DNA of 27,046 bases from Candidatus Saccharibacteria bacterium UBA3304. GTDB lineage: Bacteria; Patescibacteriota; Saccharimonadia; Saccharimonadales; Saccharimonadaceae. The notes beneath the pieces are model-generated. The model worked only from the letters and a program-made list of their open reading frames with translations, had not been told where the DNA came from and did no database searches. Made by a program: the position numbers and the translations under genes. The stretch spans positions 1 to 27,046 of the forward strand of contig DESW01000008.1 in assembly GCA_002361425.1 (NCBI GenBank). Direction: 5' to 3'. Below, one piece after another: positions 15,172 through 22,203 of this stretch (within the stretch, counting starts at the first letter, position 1; every line of letters starts with the position of its first letter).

Positions 15172-17340
15172 TTATTCGCTAGCGTCATCGAAGAAAACGA
15201 GTGGCGTAATGAGCTTCTGGCGCTTGTCATCTTCGTCTTTTTCGTAGCTAATGAGTGCGGCGCATTGCATGGCTGGAATATACATTTTTCGGAACATATC
15301 GACGTTCGGATAACTGCCAGTATTTTTGAAATATTCCTTAGTAAACTCGTCATATGTGATGCCTTTAGCCTTCATCCTGCCGTCATTTACTGCGTAGTAG
15401 GCGGGAAGAATCTGGTTCTTATAAATATCAAGAACTTGCGGAGACACCCCAAAGAACATGCTTTCATTAATCACGCTCCATAACCTCATGGCCTCATCGA
15501 CATCACGATTGATAGCGGTGATTTTGCCGTTGATGTTTCGGAATGGAGCGTTAACGAGAGCCATCGCTTTTACGAGCGACATAAAGTGGGCGATTTCTCG
15601 TTGGGTTTTTGGTTGCATAGTGCGGCGTTTTTCCATGAAGCGGAGCTTTAAATACTCGCTATCCTGGATATCGATTAGTCCGACATTAAGACGCTTGATG
15701 AATTCGATTCTATCCATCAGCAGCCTACGCGCTTCATTGCTTTTGAGAAAAGCATCATATGCTGACTTGTTGCTGCCGCGCGTAACGCTGATATTGATGG
15801 CTTCGGCGATTTTCGATTGTGTGCTTTCTGGGCTGAGAATGAGGCTACGCGTTTGCTCCTGCTCGTCAATGCGCATGTTCGCCGTGCAGAAGAATGTTGA
15901 TGCGAAGCCGAGAATGTATCCTTCGGTGGCAGTGTTTTTGCCGTTCTTACCGCGGTTAGTGATAGCAAATGGGGTGCGTTTGCTATCGTGCGACAAGAAG
16001 GCTCTTAGATTCTCGAGCAATTGGGTATTAGGCTGCTCAGTGAAGATAAGGATTCTGCGCTCCAAATCGATGTATGACTGCTCAGTCTCTTCGTCTTTTT
16101 TCATGAGGTTCTCGTTGTAATAGAAGGCAGTAGGACTAGTTTTGCCGTAGACTTTTACATCTTGCTCTGGAAATAGTTTACTAATTTCCGTGCAGATATA
16201 GGTCTTACCAGTGGAACTACCAGCATTAAACATTACGTTGAGCTGCGAGTCTTCGGTATATGCCAACAGCATAGCCAAGAATGTGATGACTTTATTGGCG
16301 TAGTCATGTTTGATAGTCAGGTCGAGAACGTTTGCGATATCGTTGACGCTCATTTCTTTAAACCGAGATTCATCAATTGGTTTAACTCCAGCATAATGAA
16401 TGGCGTATTTTGAGAACAATTCGTCGGCGGTGCCGCGTTTTTTGACGAAATAGTCGGTCAGGTCAGCCTTCGTTCCTGGTTCGAATGGAAGTGTGATTTT
16501 GAAGATTGATGCTTTCGGGATTGCCTCTTCGAGCCTCTGCGCGAGCGAGCTTGTGGCTTTCTCGCCAGTATCATCTTCGTCCATGCAGATGTAAATATTT
16601 CGCATGTTCTTAAGTAGCGCAATCCATTCGTCCTTGAAGACTTGGGCGCCGCCCGCCGTAATGACTGGCATCTTTACGCCTTCCTGGATTGCGATAATAC
16701 GATCCAGTTCGCCTTCGCAGATGAGGACGTCGCCAGCCGTGCTGTCGGCCAGCTGGTCTTCACCAACAAGGACAAGCTTCGTTTTACTCGGGTAGACGAT
16801 ATACTTCGGACCGTCTGAAGTGTCATTATCTTGCTTGCGCAGTTTGATGTAGGCAATCTTTCCTTCGCGATTGTAAACAGGAATCGTGAAGCGCTGCAGA
16901 TATGGGCCGACGTCGCCATGGCCGAGCATATATTTATCGATTGTCTCGTCGGTCAAACCGCGCTGATTGTAATACTTGCGACATAGTTCGTGCATCTTCT
17001 TGTTGCATTTGCTGGCGACGGAATCGAGTGATTCCTTCCGTTTCTTTTGGGGGCTACCATATTTCGCACGATGCTCGGCGTTCCATTCTTCGTAGTCTCC
17101 AAAGAATTGGAGCAGTGTTATATAGTTGCCACTAGTGCCGCATTTGAAACATTGATATTGGCACTTCGCGCAGTTGAAAGAACAGTGATATTCTTCGCCG
17201 CCACGATGGTCGTCATCGCATCCGCTGAAAGGACATGGGAATGAGAGCTCGTCGCCGCGCTCCTTGAACTCGGTAATATCATGGCTTTCCAGATACTCTC
17301 TAAGCTCATCCATGTCGATGCTGTCGGGGTTACTTGCCAT
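15172..17340 (-). CDS. Primase: CHC2-type zinc finger, TOPRIM and P-loop ATPase
   Basis: A 722-aa replication protein. Residues ~34-70 hold a Cys/His-rich finger of the DnaG CHC2 type (Cys36, Cys41, Cys53, Cys57, Cys60, Cys64, Cys67; ending QYQCFKCGTSG). TOPRIM motifs follow: EGELD at 209-213 and DEDDTG at 254-259. A C-terminal ATPase has Walker A GSSTGKT (374-380) and a hydrophobic strand ending IFTEQP (~432-437). Primase-helicase fusions of this kind replicate plasmids, phages and integrative elements. The helicase class is not clear to me. I prefer the ATG at 17340 (GAAGG six bases upstream) to an upstream GTG at 17370. It overlaps the 52-aa gene by 11 bases and lies upstream of the recombinase. 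Confidence 0.88.
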   Translation of the reverse strand: MASNPDSIDMDELREYLESHDITEFKERGDELSFPCPFSGCDDDHRGGEEYHCSFNCAKCQYQCFKCGTSGNYITLLQFFGDYEEWNAEHRAKYGSPQKKRKESLDSVASKCNKKMHELCRKYYNQRGLTDETIDKYMLGHGDVGPYLQRFTIPVYNREGKIAYIKLRKQDNDTSDGPKYIVYPSKTKLVLVGEDQLADSTAGDVLICEGELDRIIAIQEGVKMPVITAGGAQVFKDEWIALLKNMRNIYICMDEDDTGEKATSSLAQRLEEAIPKASIFKITLPFEPGTKADLTDYFVKKRGTADELFSKYAIHYAGVKPIDESRFKEMSVNDIANVLDLTIKHDYANKVITFLAMLLAYTEDSQLNVMFNAGSSTGKTYICTEISKLFPEQDVKVYGKTSPTAFYYNENLMKKDEETEQSYIDLERRILIFTEQPNTQLLENLRAFLSHDSKRTPFAITNRGKNGKNTATEGYILGFASTFFCTANMRIDEQEQTRSLILSPESTQSKIAEAINISVTRGSNKSAYDAFLKSNEARRLLMDRIEFIKRLNVGLIDIQDSEYLKLRFMEKRRTMQPKTQREIAHFMSLVKAMALVNAPFRNINGKITAINRDVDEAMRLWSVINESMFFGVSPQVLDIYKNQILPAYYAVNDGRMKAKGITYDEFTKEYFKNTGSYPNVDMFRKMYIPAMQCAALISYEKDEDDKRQKLITPLVFFDDASE

Positions 17341-17488
17341 GGCGCGCCTTCTTTTCTTTCGCGATTGCACGAACGAGTTCTTTTAAGTTGATTAAGGTTT
17401 GTTCGGCTTCCTTTTCGGAAATAGATTCTCCGAACTTGCGTTTGTGCGTTTCTTGAAACCTACGCACGAGGTTGGGCGAAATTGTCAT
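17330..17488 (-). CDS. 52-aa conserved-looking small protein upstream of primase
   Basis: The frame starts at ATG 17488, with AAGGA (17496-17500) as SD seven bases upstream, and ends TAA at 17330-17332, overlapping the primase start by 11 bases. The sequence begins MTISPNLVRRFQETHKRKFG, followed by a short Glu-rich helix and a leucine-spaced helix (LINLKELVRAI). The pattern 'F...h...FG..is..eA' with a following amphipathic helix is like small proteins often seen beside replication or recombination genes in CPR mobile DNA; this is from memory and no family name is claimed. Tight overlap suggests coupled translation and a helper or regulatory role. Confidence 0.7.
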   Translation of the reverse strand: MTISPNLVRRFQETHKRKFGESISEKEAEQTLINLKELVRAIAKEKKARHGK

Positions 17489-17557
17489 AATGCGTTCCTT
17501 AACTTAAAACCGCTCAATCGGGATGACTATTGATTGAGCGGTTTTGGCTGTCATCCT
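17489..17557 (-). promoter_or_regulatory. Structured leader of the primase operon (putative attenuator)
   Basis: On the minus strand, A (17556-17550, GGATGAC) pairs with A' (17527-17521), and B (17545-17532) pairs over 14 perfect bp with B' (17519-17506), which ends in GGTTTT just before the SD. The order is A-B-A'-B', so the stems exclude each other or form a pseudoknot. A possible -10 TACGAT (17564-17569) would start RNA at the foot of arm A. The B-B' hairpin is symmetric and could also end plus-strand RNA. The U-run is short, so termination strength is uncertain. Confidence 0.5.
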
Positions 17558-17617
17558 GCACGAATCGTAAGGCAAAGAATTTGAAAAGTCTGCAAAAAAT
17601 CAATTCATACCGAAAAG

Positions 17618-17661
17618 AAAAAACACCCCCTTATCTAATACAAAATGAGGGGAGTAGGGGG
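17618..17661 (-). terminator. Terminator of gene 17679-18413
   Basis: On the minus strand CCCCCT (17661-17656) pairs with AGGGGG (17631-17626), with a closer alternative CCCC/GGGG pairing, followed by TG and TTTTTT (17623-17618). It isolates the upstream gene from the primase operon. Confidence 0.65.
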
Positions 17662-17678
17662 CGATACCGAAATGATAC

Positions 17679-18413
17679 CTAAATACTTGCTGCTATGATT
17701 TTATCCTTTTCGTTATCGGTTAACTTTTGGGATGGCGTAATTTTGATATAATCCGCTTTTATCTCGATGAATGGTTTTAGAACATCAGTGATTGTTTTAT
17801 TGTCGCTGAATACCTGGGTTAGGAGCGATTTATTTCTAACGTCGATGCCGACTGAGCATAATTCGTCTCGCCTGATTACCTGGTTCCATTTTTTATTATT
17901 CATGATGTATGCGATGATTTGGTATGGCGGCTTATCGTCTTGCATCGGTTGCAGCTTATAGTTTTCGCCTTTAATCTGCACTTCGAAACTTAGGTCATAA
18001 AAGAACAGTTGTGCGGGGTGACGTCTGATGACTTGCGTATTAATAGTAGCGATTTCATCAAAGCTGATATTAATATAGCGACCTCCGCGACCGAATAGGT
18101 TCTCAATTGGCTCGGAGCATTGAACGTCATCGTGCGCCCAGTCGGTATTATTTTTCCAAACGAGGCTATACGAACCGTTCTCGTTTTGCTTTTCGGTCAC
18201 GTAGTCTAGTTTTATTAAGCCCATTTTGGCTAGCTGGTCTAGTATTTCGTATTGTCTCTTAGGCCCGATATCACTTCTAATATAGGGGTTCTTTTCGTAA
18301 AGAAAAGCTTGGGCTTCTTTGGTGTTGTATTGGAAAATGTCATTACCGACTTTACTGCGTTGGTCGGCAATCGCGCTAAAAATATTGCGCTGCTCAGGTG
18401 TCATCCCATTCAT
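17679..18413 (-). CDS. Unrecognised element protein, possible DNA-binding regulator/initiator
   Basis: A 244-aa protein that I cannot assign. The first ~90 residues are helix-rich with KRQYEILDQLAKMGLIKLDYVTE, which looks like a winged-helix recognition unit followed by a beta wing. The rest is mixed alpha/beta with a segment RGGRYINISFDEIATINT. It could be a replication initiator or autoregulator; this is inference from the helical head and its position between the RM locus and the primase. The ATG at 18413 has no SD. The -10 TATAAT (18422-18427, minus strand) is eight bases upstream and sits inside the inverted repeat TTGTTGT/ACAACAA, suggesting a leaderless, self-regulated gene. Confidence 0.7.
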   Translation of the reverse strand: MNGMTPEQRNIFSAIADQRSKVGNDIFQYNTKEAQAFLYEKNPYIRSDIGPKRQYEILDQLAKMGLIKLDYVTEKQNENGSYSLVWKNNTDWAHDDVQCSEPIENLFGRGGRYINISFDEIATINTQVIRRHPAQLFFYDLSFEVQIKGENYKLQPMQDDKPPYQIIAYIMNNKKWNQVIRRDELCSVGIDVRNKSLLTQVFSDNKTITDVLKPFIEIKADYIKITPSQKLTDNEKDKIIAASI

Positions 18414-18433
18414 TGTTGTGTATTATACAACAA
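18413..18433. promoter_or_regulatory. Inverted repeat overlapping -10 and start codon
   Basis: Arms TTGTTGT (18413-18419) and ACAACAA (18427-18433) flank a 7-bp centre. The minus-strand -10 TATAAT (18422-18427) lies between and into the arms, and one arm reaches the A of the ATG at 18413. This is good operator geometry for repression of the gene at 17679-18413. Confidence 0.5.
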
Positions 18434-18469
18434 TTCTAAGTATTTGCAATCTCGCTAAGATGGGCGCCA

Positions 18470-18506
18470 TGATATAATCAAAAGTAACAGAAAACTATTT
18501 GAAAGG
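18470..18506 (+). promoter_or_regulatory. hsdM promoter and RBS
   Basis: An extended -10, TGA TATAAT (18470-18478), predicts a start near 18485 and a short leader with GAAAGG (18501-18506) as SD before the ATG at 18513. Confidence 0.6.
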
Positions 18507-18512
18507 TTAGGG

Positions 18513-20072
18513 ATGGCTGATAACAGAAAAGAACAGGAGCGTGCTGAGCTCCATCGCACTATTTGGGGTATCGCAAATAATTTACGTGGGTCCGTGGACG
18601 GATGGGACTTCAAGCAATACGTGCTTGGCATGCTGTTCTACCGCTTTATCTCGGAAAACTTAACCAATTACATCAATAAAGACGAGCAGAAGCTAAATCC
18701 AGATTTTGACTACGCAAAGCTATCAGATGAAGAAGCTGAGCAGGCTCGCGATGATATGGTAAGGACCAAGGGCTTCTTCATCCTGCCAAGCCAGCTCTTC
18801 TGCAACGTTCGCAAGAATGCGGCCAATGACCCAGACCTAAACATGACACTCGAGAAGGCGCTTAACTCGATTGAGGAATCAGCTAAGGGTGCTGACAGCG
18901 AAGACGACATGAAGGGGCTGTTCGACGATATCGACGTGAATAGCAACAAGTTGGGGGCCTCGGTCGCCAAGCGTAACGAACATCTCGTAGAGCTTATGGA
19001 CGGCGTAGGCGAAATGAAGCTCGGCAACTACAAGGACAACACTATCGACGCCTTCGGTGACGCATATGAGTATCTCATGGGCATGTATGCTTCGAATGCA
19101 GGCAAGAGTGGGGGCGAATTCTTTACGCCTCAGGAAGTGTCTGAATTGCTTACGAAGATTGCGACCTACGGTAAAACCTCAATCAACAAAGTATATGATC
19201 CTGCGTGCGGCTCGGGCTCACTTCTATTGAAGTCTGCGAAGATTCTCGGCAAGGAGAATGTGCGCCAGGGCTTCTTTGGCCAGGAAATTAACATCACGAC
19301 CTACAACCTTTGCCGCATCAACATGTTCTTGCACGATATCGATTACGATAAATTTAACATCGCGCTCGGCGATACGCTGACCGACCCAGCCCATTTGGAC
19401 GACGAGCCATTCGAGGCCATTGTTTCTAATCCGCCATACTCAATCCACTGGGATGGTGACGATAAGCCAACGCTAATTAATGACCCGCGTTTCGCTCCAG
19501 CAGGCGTGTTGGCGCCGAAGTCTAAAGCCGACTTTGCATTCGTGATGCACGCGCTTTCCTGGCTCGCTACGAACGGCACGGCGGCTATTGTTTGCTTCCC
19601 AGGCATCATGTATCGCGGCGGCGCAGAAAAGAAGATTCGCAAATACTTAGTGGATAATAACTTTGTTGACTGCGTGATTCAGCTACCAAGTAATATTTTC
19701 TTTGGCACGAGCATCTCGACCAACATTATGGTGCTCAAGAAAAATAAGAGTGAGAACAAGACTTTGTTCATAGACGCAAGCAATGAGTGCATTAAGGTTA
19801 CGAACAATAACAAGCTCACGGAAGAAAATATTCAGCACATTCTGGATTGGTTTGCAGGGCGCGAGGATGTTGACCATATCGCCAAGCTCGTGAGCAATGA
19901 CGATGTGGCGGCCAATGACTACAACCTTTCGGTTTCGACTTACGTTGAGCCAGAAGATACGCGCGAGGTCGTAGATATTAAGCAGCTCAATGCCGACATC
20001 GAGCAAATCGTTAAGCGTGAGCAGGAGCTTCGTGAGAAGATAGATGCGATCGTAAAGGAGATTGAGGGGTAA
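18513..20072 (+). CDS. hsdM: Type I restriction-modification methyltransferase subunit HsdM
   Basis: The adenine methylase subunit that, with HsdS, protects host DNA. The 519-aa protein has the HsdM N-terminal helical domain (GWDFKQYVLGMLFYRFIS, ~30-47), SAM-binding motif DPACGSG (229-235) and the N6-adenine catalytic NPPY (306-309, in EAIVSNPPYS). A C-terminal helical tail (~490-519) probably contacts HsdS. Length and motifs are complete. It is the first gene of the RM locus and ends four bases before the DUF5655-type gene, whose ATG follows GAGGGG in the hsdM tail. It lies inside the proposed integrated element. Confidence 0.97.
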   Translation: MADNRKEQERAELHRTIWGIANNLRGSVDGWDFKQYVLGMLFYRFISENLTNYINKDEQKLNPDFDYAKLSDEEAEQARDDMVRTKGFFILPSQLFCNVRKNAANDPDLNMTLEKALNSIEESAKGADSEDDMKGLFDDIDVNSNKLGASVAKRNEHLVELMDGVGEMKLGNYKDNTIDAFGDAYEYLMGMYASNAGKSGGEFFTPQEVSELLTKIATYGKTSINKVYDPACGSGSLLLKSAKILGKENVRQGFFGQEINITTYNLCRINMFLHDIDYDKFNIALGDTLTDPAHLDDEPFEAIVSNPPYSIHWDGDDKPTLINDPRFAPAGVLAPKSKADFAFVMHALSWLATNGTAAIVCFPGIMYRGGAEKKIRKYLVDNNFVDCVIQLPSNIFFGTSISTNIMVLKKNKSENKTLFIDASNECIKVTNNNKLTEENIQHILDWFAGREDVDHIAKLVSNDDVAANDYNLSVSTYVEPEDTREVVDIKQLNADIEQIVKREQELREKIDAIVKEIEG

Positions 20073-20076
20073 AAGT

Positions 20077-20982
20077 ATGTCGGAGATTAGGATTTTTAAA
20101 ACGAAGAATGGAGTTGAGGAGATTATCCTTCAAGAAGCAAAACTCGAGCGTCAGATTCAGAACTTAGTCGAGAATAACATGGAGAAGTTCTTCGGTGTTC
20201 GATTTATTAAGTCTGAGTGGGCGATTGATGATGGGCGAATGGATAGTATCGGACTTGATGAAAATAATTGTCCTGTAATTTTTGAATATAAAAAGAGCCA
20301 AAACGATAACGTCATTAATCAAGGGCTTTTCTATCTTGACTGGCTAGTTGAGCATAAGGAAGCATTTCAGATGCTAGTTCGCGAAAAGTTTGGAGATGAT
20401 ACGTGTGACAGTGTTGATTTTTCTGCGCCAAGCGTGTTCTGCATAGCTGGTGACTTTAGTAATTATGATGTCCATGCCGTAAAGCAAATCGGAAGAAACA
20501 TTAAGCTGGTAAAGTATCGAATTCATGATGACGATATAGTGCTTTTCGAGCAGCTAAATGCCCCTAAGGCAGCGGCCGTAATTAGTCAAAATAATGACGG
20601 CGGTTCGAATTCGACAAGTAAATATGTCCAAAAAACACACCTTGAAAAACTTGAATCTGCGCCTGAAAAAATTAGAATGCTGTATCGTGAGGTGTGCGAT
20701 TATATTGAATCACTCGATGATGACTTAAGCGTTAACCAATTGAAGTATTACGTCGCCTATCGTAAGGTCCAGAATGTATTTTGTATCGAAGTTTACAATT
20801 CGTATATTGCTATTAGAACCAAGCTGGACCCAAAGAAGAACGATATTATTGAAGGCTTTACTCGCGACATGACGCACACGGGGCATTATGGGACGGGCGA
20901 TTTTGAAATCCAACTAAAGAACGAATCGCAACTTGAAGCCGTAAAGGACTTACTACGAAAGGCTATCGATGAGCAAAATTGA
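20077..20982 (+). CDS. PD-(D/E)XK-like + DUF5655-like protein in RM operon
   Basis: A 301-aa protein starting at ATG 20077; an in-frame TTG at 20062 would lie inside hsdM and is less likely. The N-terminal half has a nuclease-like core, GRMDSIGLDE (53-62) then PVIFEYKK (66-73), giving Asp56 and the Glu70-x-Lys72 of a PD-(D/E)XK fold, similar to NucS/DUF91-type proteins. The C-terminal ~100 residues (NVFCIEVYNSYIAIRTKLD ... GHYGTGDFEIQLKN) resemble DUF5655. Such proteins occur inside type I RM loci, but their role is not established. It could be an accessory nuclease or a sensor. The gene ends inside hsdS with a 14-base overlap, so it is a true member of the operon. Confidence 0.8.
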   Translation: MSEIRIFKTKNGVEEIILQEAKLERQIQNLVENNMEKFFGVRFIKSEWAIDDGRMDSIGLDENNCPVIFEYKKSQNDNVINQGLFYLDWLVEHKEAFQMLVREKFGDDTCDSVDFSAPSVFCIAGDFSNYDVHAVKQIGRNIKLVKYRIHDDDIVLFEQLNAPKAAAVISQNNDGGSNSTSKYVQKTHLEKLESAPEKIRMLYREVCDYIESLDDDLSVNQLKYYVAYRKVQNVFCIEVYNSYIAIRTKLDPKKNDIIEGFTRDMTHTGHYGTGDFEIQLKNESQLEAVKDLLRKAIDEQN

Positions 20983-21550
20983 CGAACTAATTAGGGAAAA
21001 GTGTCCGAATGGAGTTAACTTTTTGCTACTAAAAGATGTGACCGAAATGAAACGCGGAACGCCAGCGACACGTAATACTATGAGTGAGGGGGCAATCCCT
21101 GTCGTGTCTGGAGGAAAAGAGCCTGCGTTTTATTGCAATGTATCGAATCGCGAAGGCGAAACGATAACTGTGGCTGGTAGTGGTGCTGGTGCTGGCTTCG
21201 TCAAGTATTGGAACGAGCCTATATTTGTAAACGATGCCTTTTCGGTTAAGGGCATTAGTGGCATTTCGACTAAATACATTTATTATTATTTGGCAAACAT
21301 TCAAGATAAAATCTACTCTACAAAAACTGGGGGTGGCATTCCGCATGTTCACATAAAGAACATCGAAAACTTTCGAATTCCAGTTCCGCCTTTGGATATT
21401 CAAAAAGAAATTGTGGGCGTGCTAGACTCGTTTACAGAGCTGGAAGCAGAGCTGGAAGCAGAGCTGGAAGCAAGGCGGAAGCAGTATGAGCACTATCGAG
21501 ACCAGTTGCTTTCGTTTGAGAATTTGAGTGCTGAGGGGGGGGCAAGTTGA
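20969..21550 (+). CDS. hsdS: HsdS specificity subunit, N-terminal half (first target domain)
   Basis: A 193-aa half of the DNA-recognition subunit. Residues ~1-140 form one target recognition domain (LKDVTEMKRGTPATR near 19-33, IRKN-like 'VHIKNIENFRIPVPPLDIQ'). The central conserved region has the helix KEIVGVLDSFT, then (ELEA)3 and RRKQYEHYRDQLLSF. The frame ends in TGA just after a run of eight G (21535-21542). The next frame continues with the second half, so this is either a phase-variable gene in the 'split' state, a pair of half-S subunits, or a sequencing error. With seven G the two fuse into ~397 aa, the usual HsdS size. Confidence 0.9.
   Translation: MSKIDELIREKCPNGVNFLLLKDVTEMKRGTPATRNTMSEGAIPVVSGGKEPAFYCNVSNREGETITVAGSGAGAGFVKYWNEPIFVNDAFSVKGISGISTKYIYYYLANIQDKIYSTKTGGGIPHVHIKNIENFRIPVPPLDIQKEIVGVLDSFTELEAELEAELEARRKQYEHYRDQLLSFENLSAEGGAS
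21437..21472 (+). repeat. Three exact 12-bp tandem repeats in hsdS, (ELEA)3
   Basis: GAGCTGGAAGCA occurs three times without mismatch, encoding Glu-Leu-Glu-Ala three times in the spacer helix. In EcoR124 the number of 4-aa TAEL repeats at the same place sets the length of the gap between the two half-sites. Copy-number change by slippage would keep the frame. Confidence 0.95.
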
Positions 21551-22163
21551 GCTGCTTCCGCTTGGTGAGCTTGGTGTATTTTACGGTGGTCTTACTGGTA
21601 AGACAAAAGATGATTTTAATGGAGGAAACTCGAAATTCATAACCTATAAAAACGTATATTCTAATATTGCTTTAGATATCGATGTGGATGATAGGGTAAA
21701 AATTGAAGAAGGCGAGAAGCAACGAACCATAGAATATGGCGACGTTTTATTTACGGGGTCGTCTGAGACCCCCGATGAATGCGGCTTTTCGTCAGTATTA
21801 ACAAAGCGGACGGATGAAGAATTATACTTAAATAGCTTCTGTTTTATATTTAGGTTCAATGACCTGAAGAATGTAGATCCAGAGTTTATGAAGCATCTAT
21901 TTAGGTCTAAGCAGATTCGCTATCAAATTGGGAAAACGGCAAGCGGAGTTACGCGCTTTAATGTTTCTAAACAAATGATGCAGAAGGTCAAGATTCCTAT
22001 AATACCTATTGAAGAACAGAAAAGAATAGCAAGCGTTCTAGATAAGTTTTATGCAATAAACAAGGATATAATAATTGGACTTCCTGCTGAAATTGAAGCG
22101 CGCCACAAACAATATGTTTACTATCGCGATAAGCTCCTCACTTTCAAAGAGAAAACCGCTTAG
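21528..22163 (+). CDS. hsdS: HsdS specificity subunit, C-terminal half (second target domain)
   Basis: A 211-aa second half: target domain 2 (PLGELGVFYGGLTGKTKDDF, ~10-30, to about 150), followed by the conserved helix PIEEQKRIASVLDKF and ARHKQYVYYRDKLLTF, which mirrors the first half's RRKQYEHYRDQLLSF. A GTG at 21528 could start it independently, but no good SD is seen. It most likely is read as part of a fused HsdS when the G-run has seven bases. Free half-S proteins can also dimerise in known systems, so some function in the split state is possible. Confidence 0.88.
   Translation: MLRGGQVELLPLGELGVFYGGLTGKTKDDFNGGNSKFITYKNVYSNIALDIDVDDRVKIEEGEKQRTIEYGDVLFTGSSETPDECGFSSVLTKRTDEELYLNSFCFIFRFNDLKNVDPEFMKHLFRSKQIRYQIGKTASGVTRFNVSKQMMQKVKIPIIPIEEQKRIASVLDKFYAINKDIIIGLPAEIEARHKQYVYYRDKLLTFKEKTA
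21535..21542 (+). repeat. Poly-G (8) tract at the hsdS frame break
   Basis: Eight consecutive G separate the two hsdS frames. Loss of one G (or gain of two) joins them: ...SAEGG then QVELLPLGEL. The tract lies between the first conserved helix and the second target domain. Confidence 0.9.
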
Positions 22164-22165
22164 GA

Positions 22166-22200
22166 TGGTATAATAATCGTAAGTAATTACGGGATGGTTT
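22166..22200 (+). promoter_or_regulatory. hsdR promoter
   Basis: TGG TATAAT (22166-22174) is an extended -10 between hsdS and hsdR, followed by a ~23-nt leader with GGGATGG as a weak SD. A separate promoter would allow hsdR expression to be set apart from hsdMS. Confidence 0.5.
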
Positions 22201-22203
22201 TCG

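Noticed and set aside
15458..16120. A 220-codon frame antisense to the primase
   Set aside because: No SD, no recognisable pattern, and it lies fully within the primase ATPase region.
20062..20076. An upstream TTG start for the DUF5655-type protein
   Set aside because: It overlaps the end of hsdM, and the ATG at 20077 gives a natural N-terminus.
21528..21550. Reading the hsdS split as TGA recoding (as Gly in some CPR groups)
   Set aside because: The second half continues in a different frame, so recoding the TGA would not restore it; only a change in G number does.
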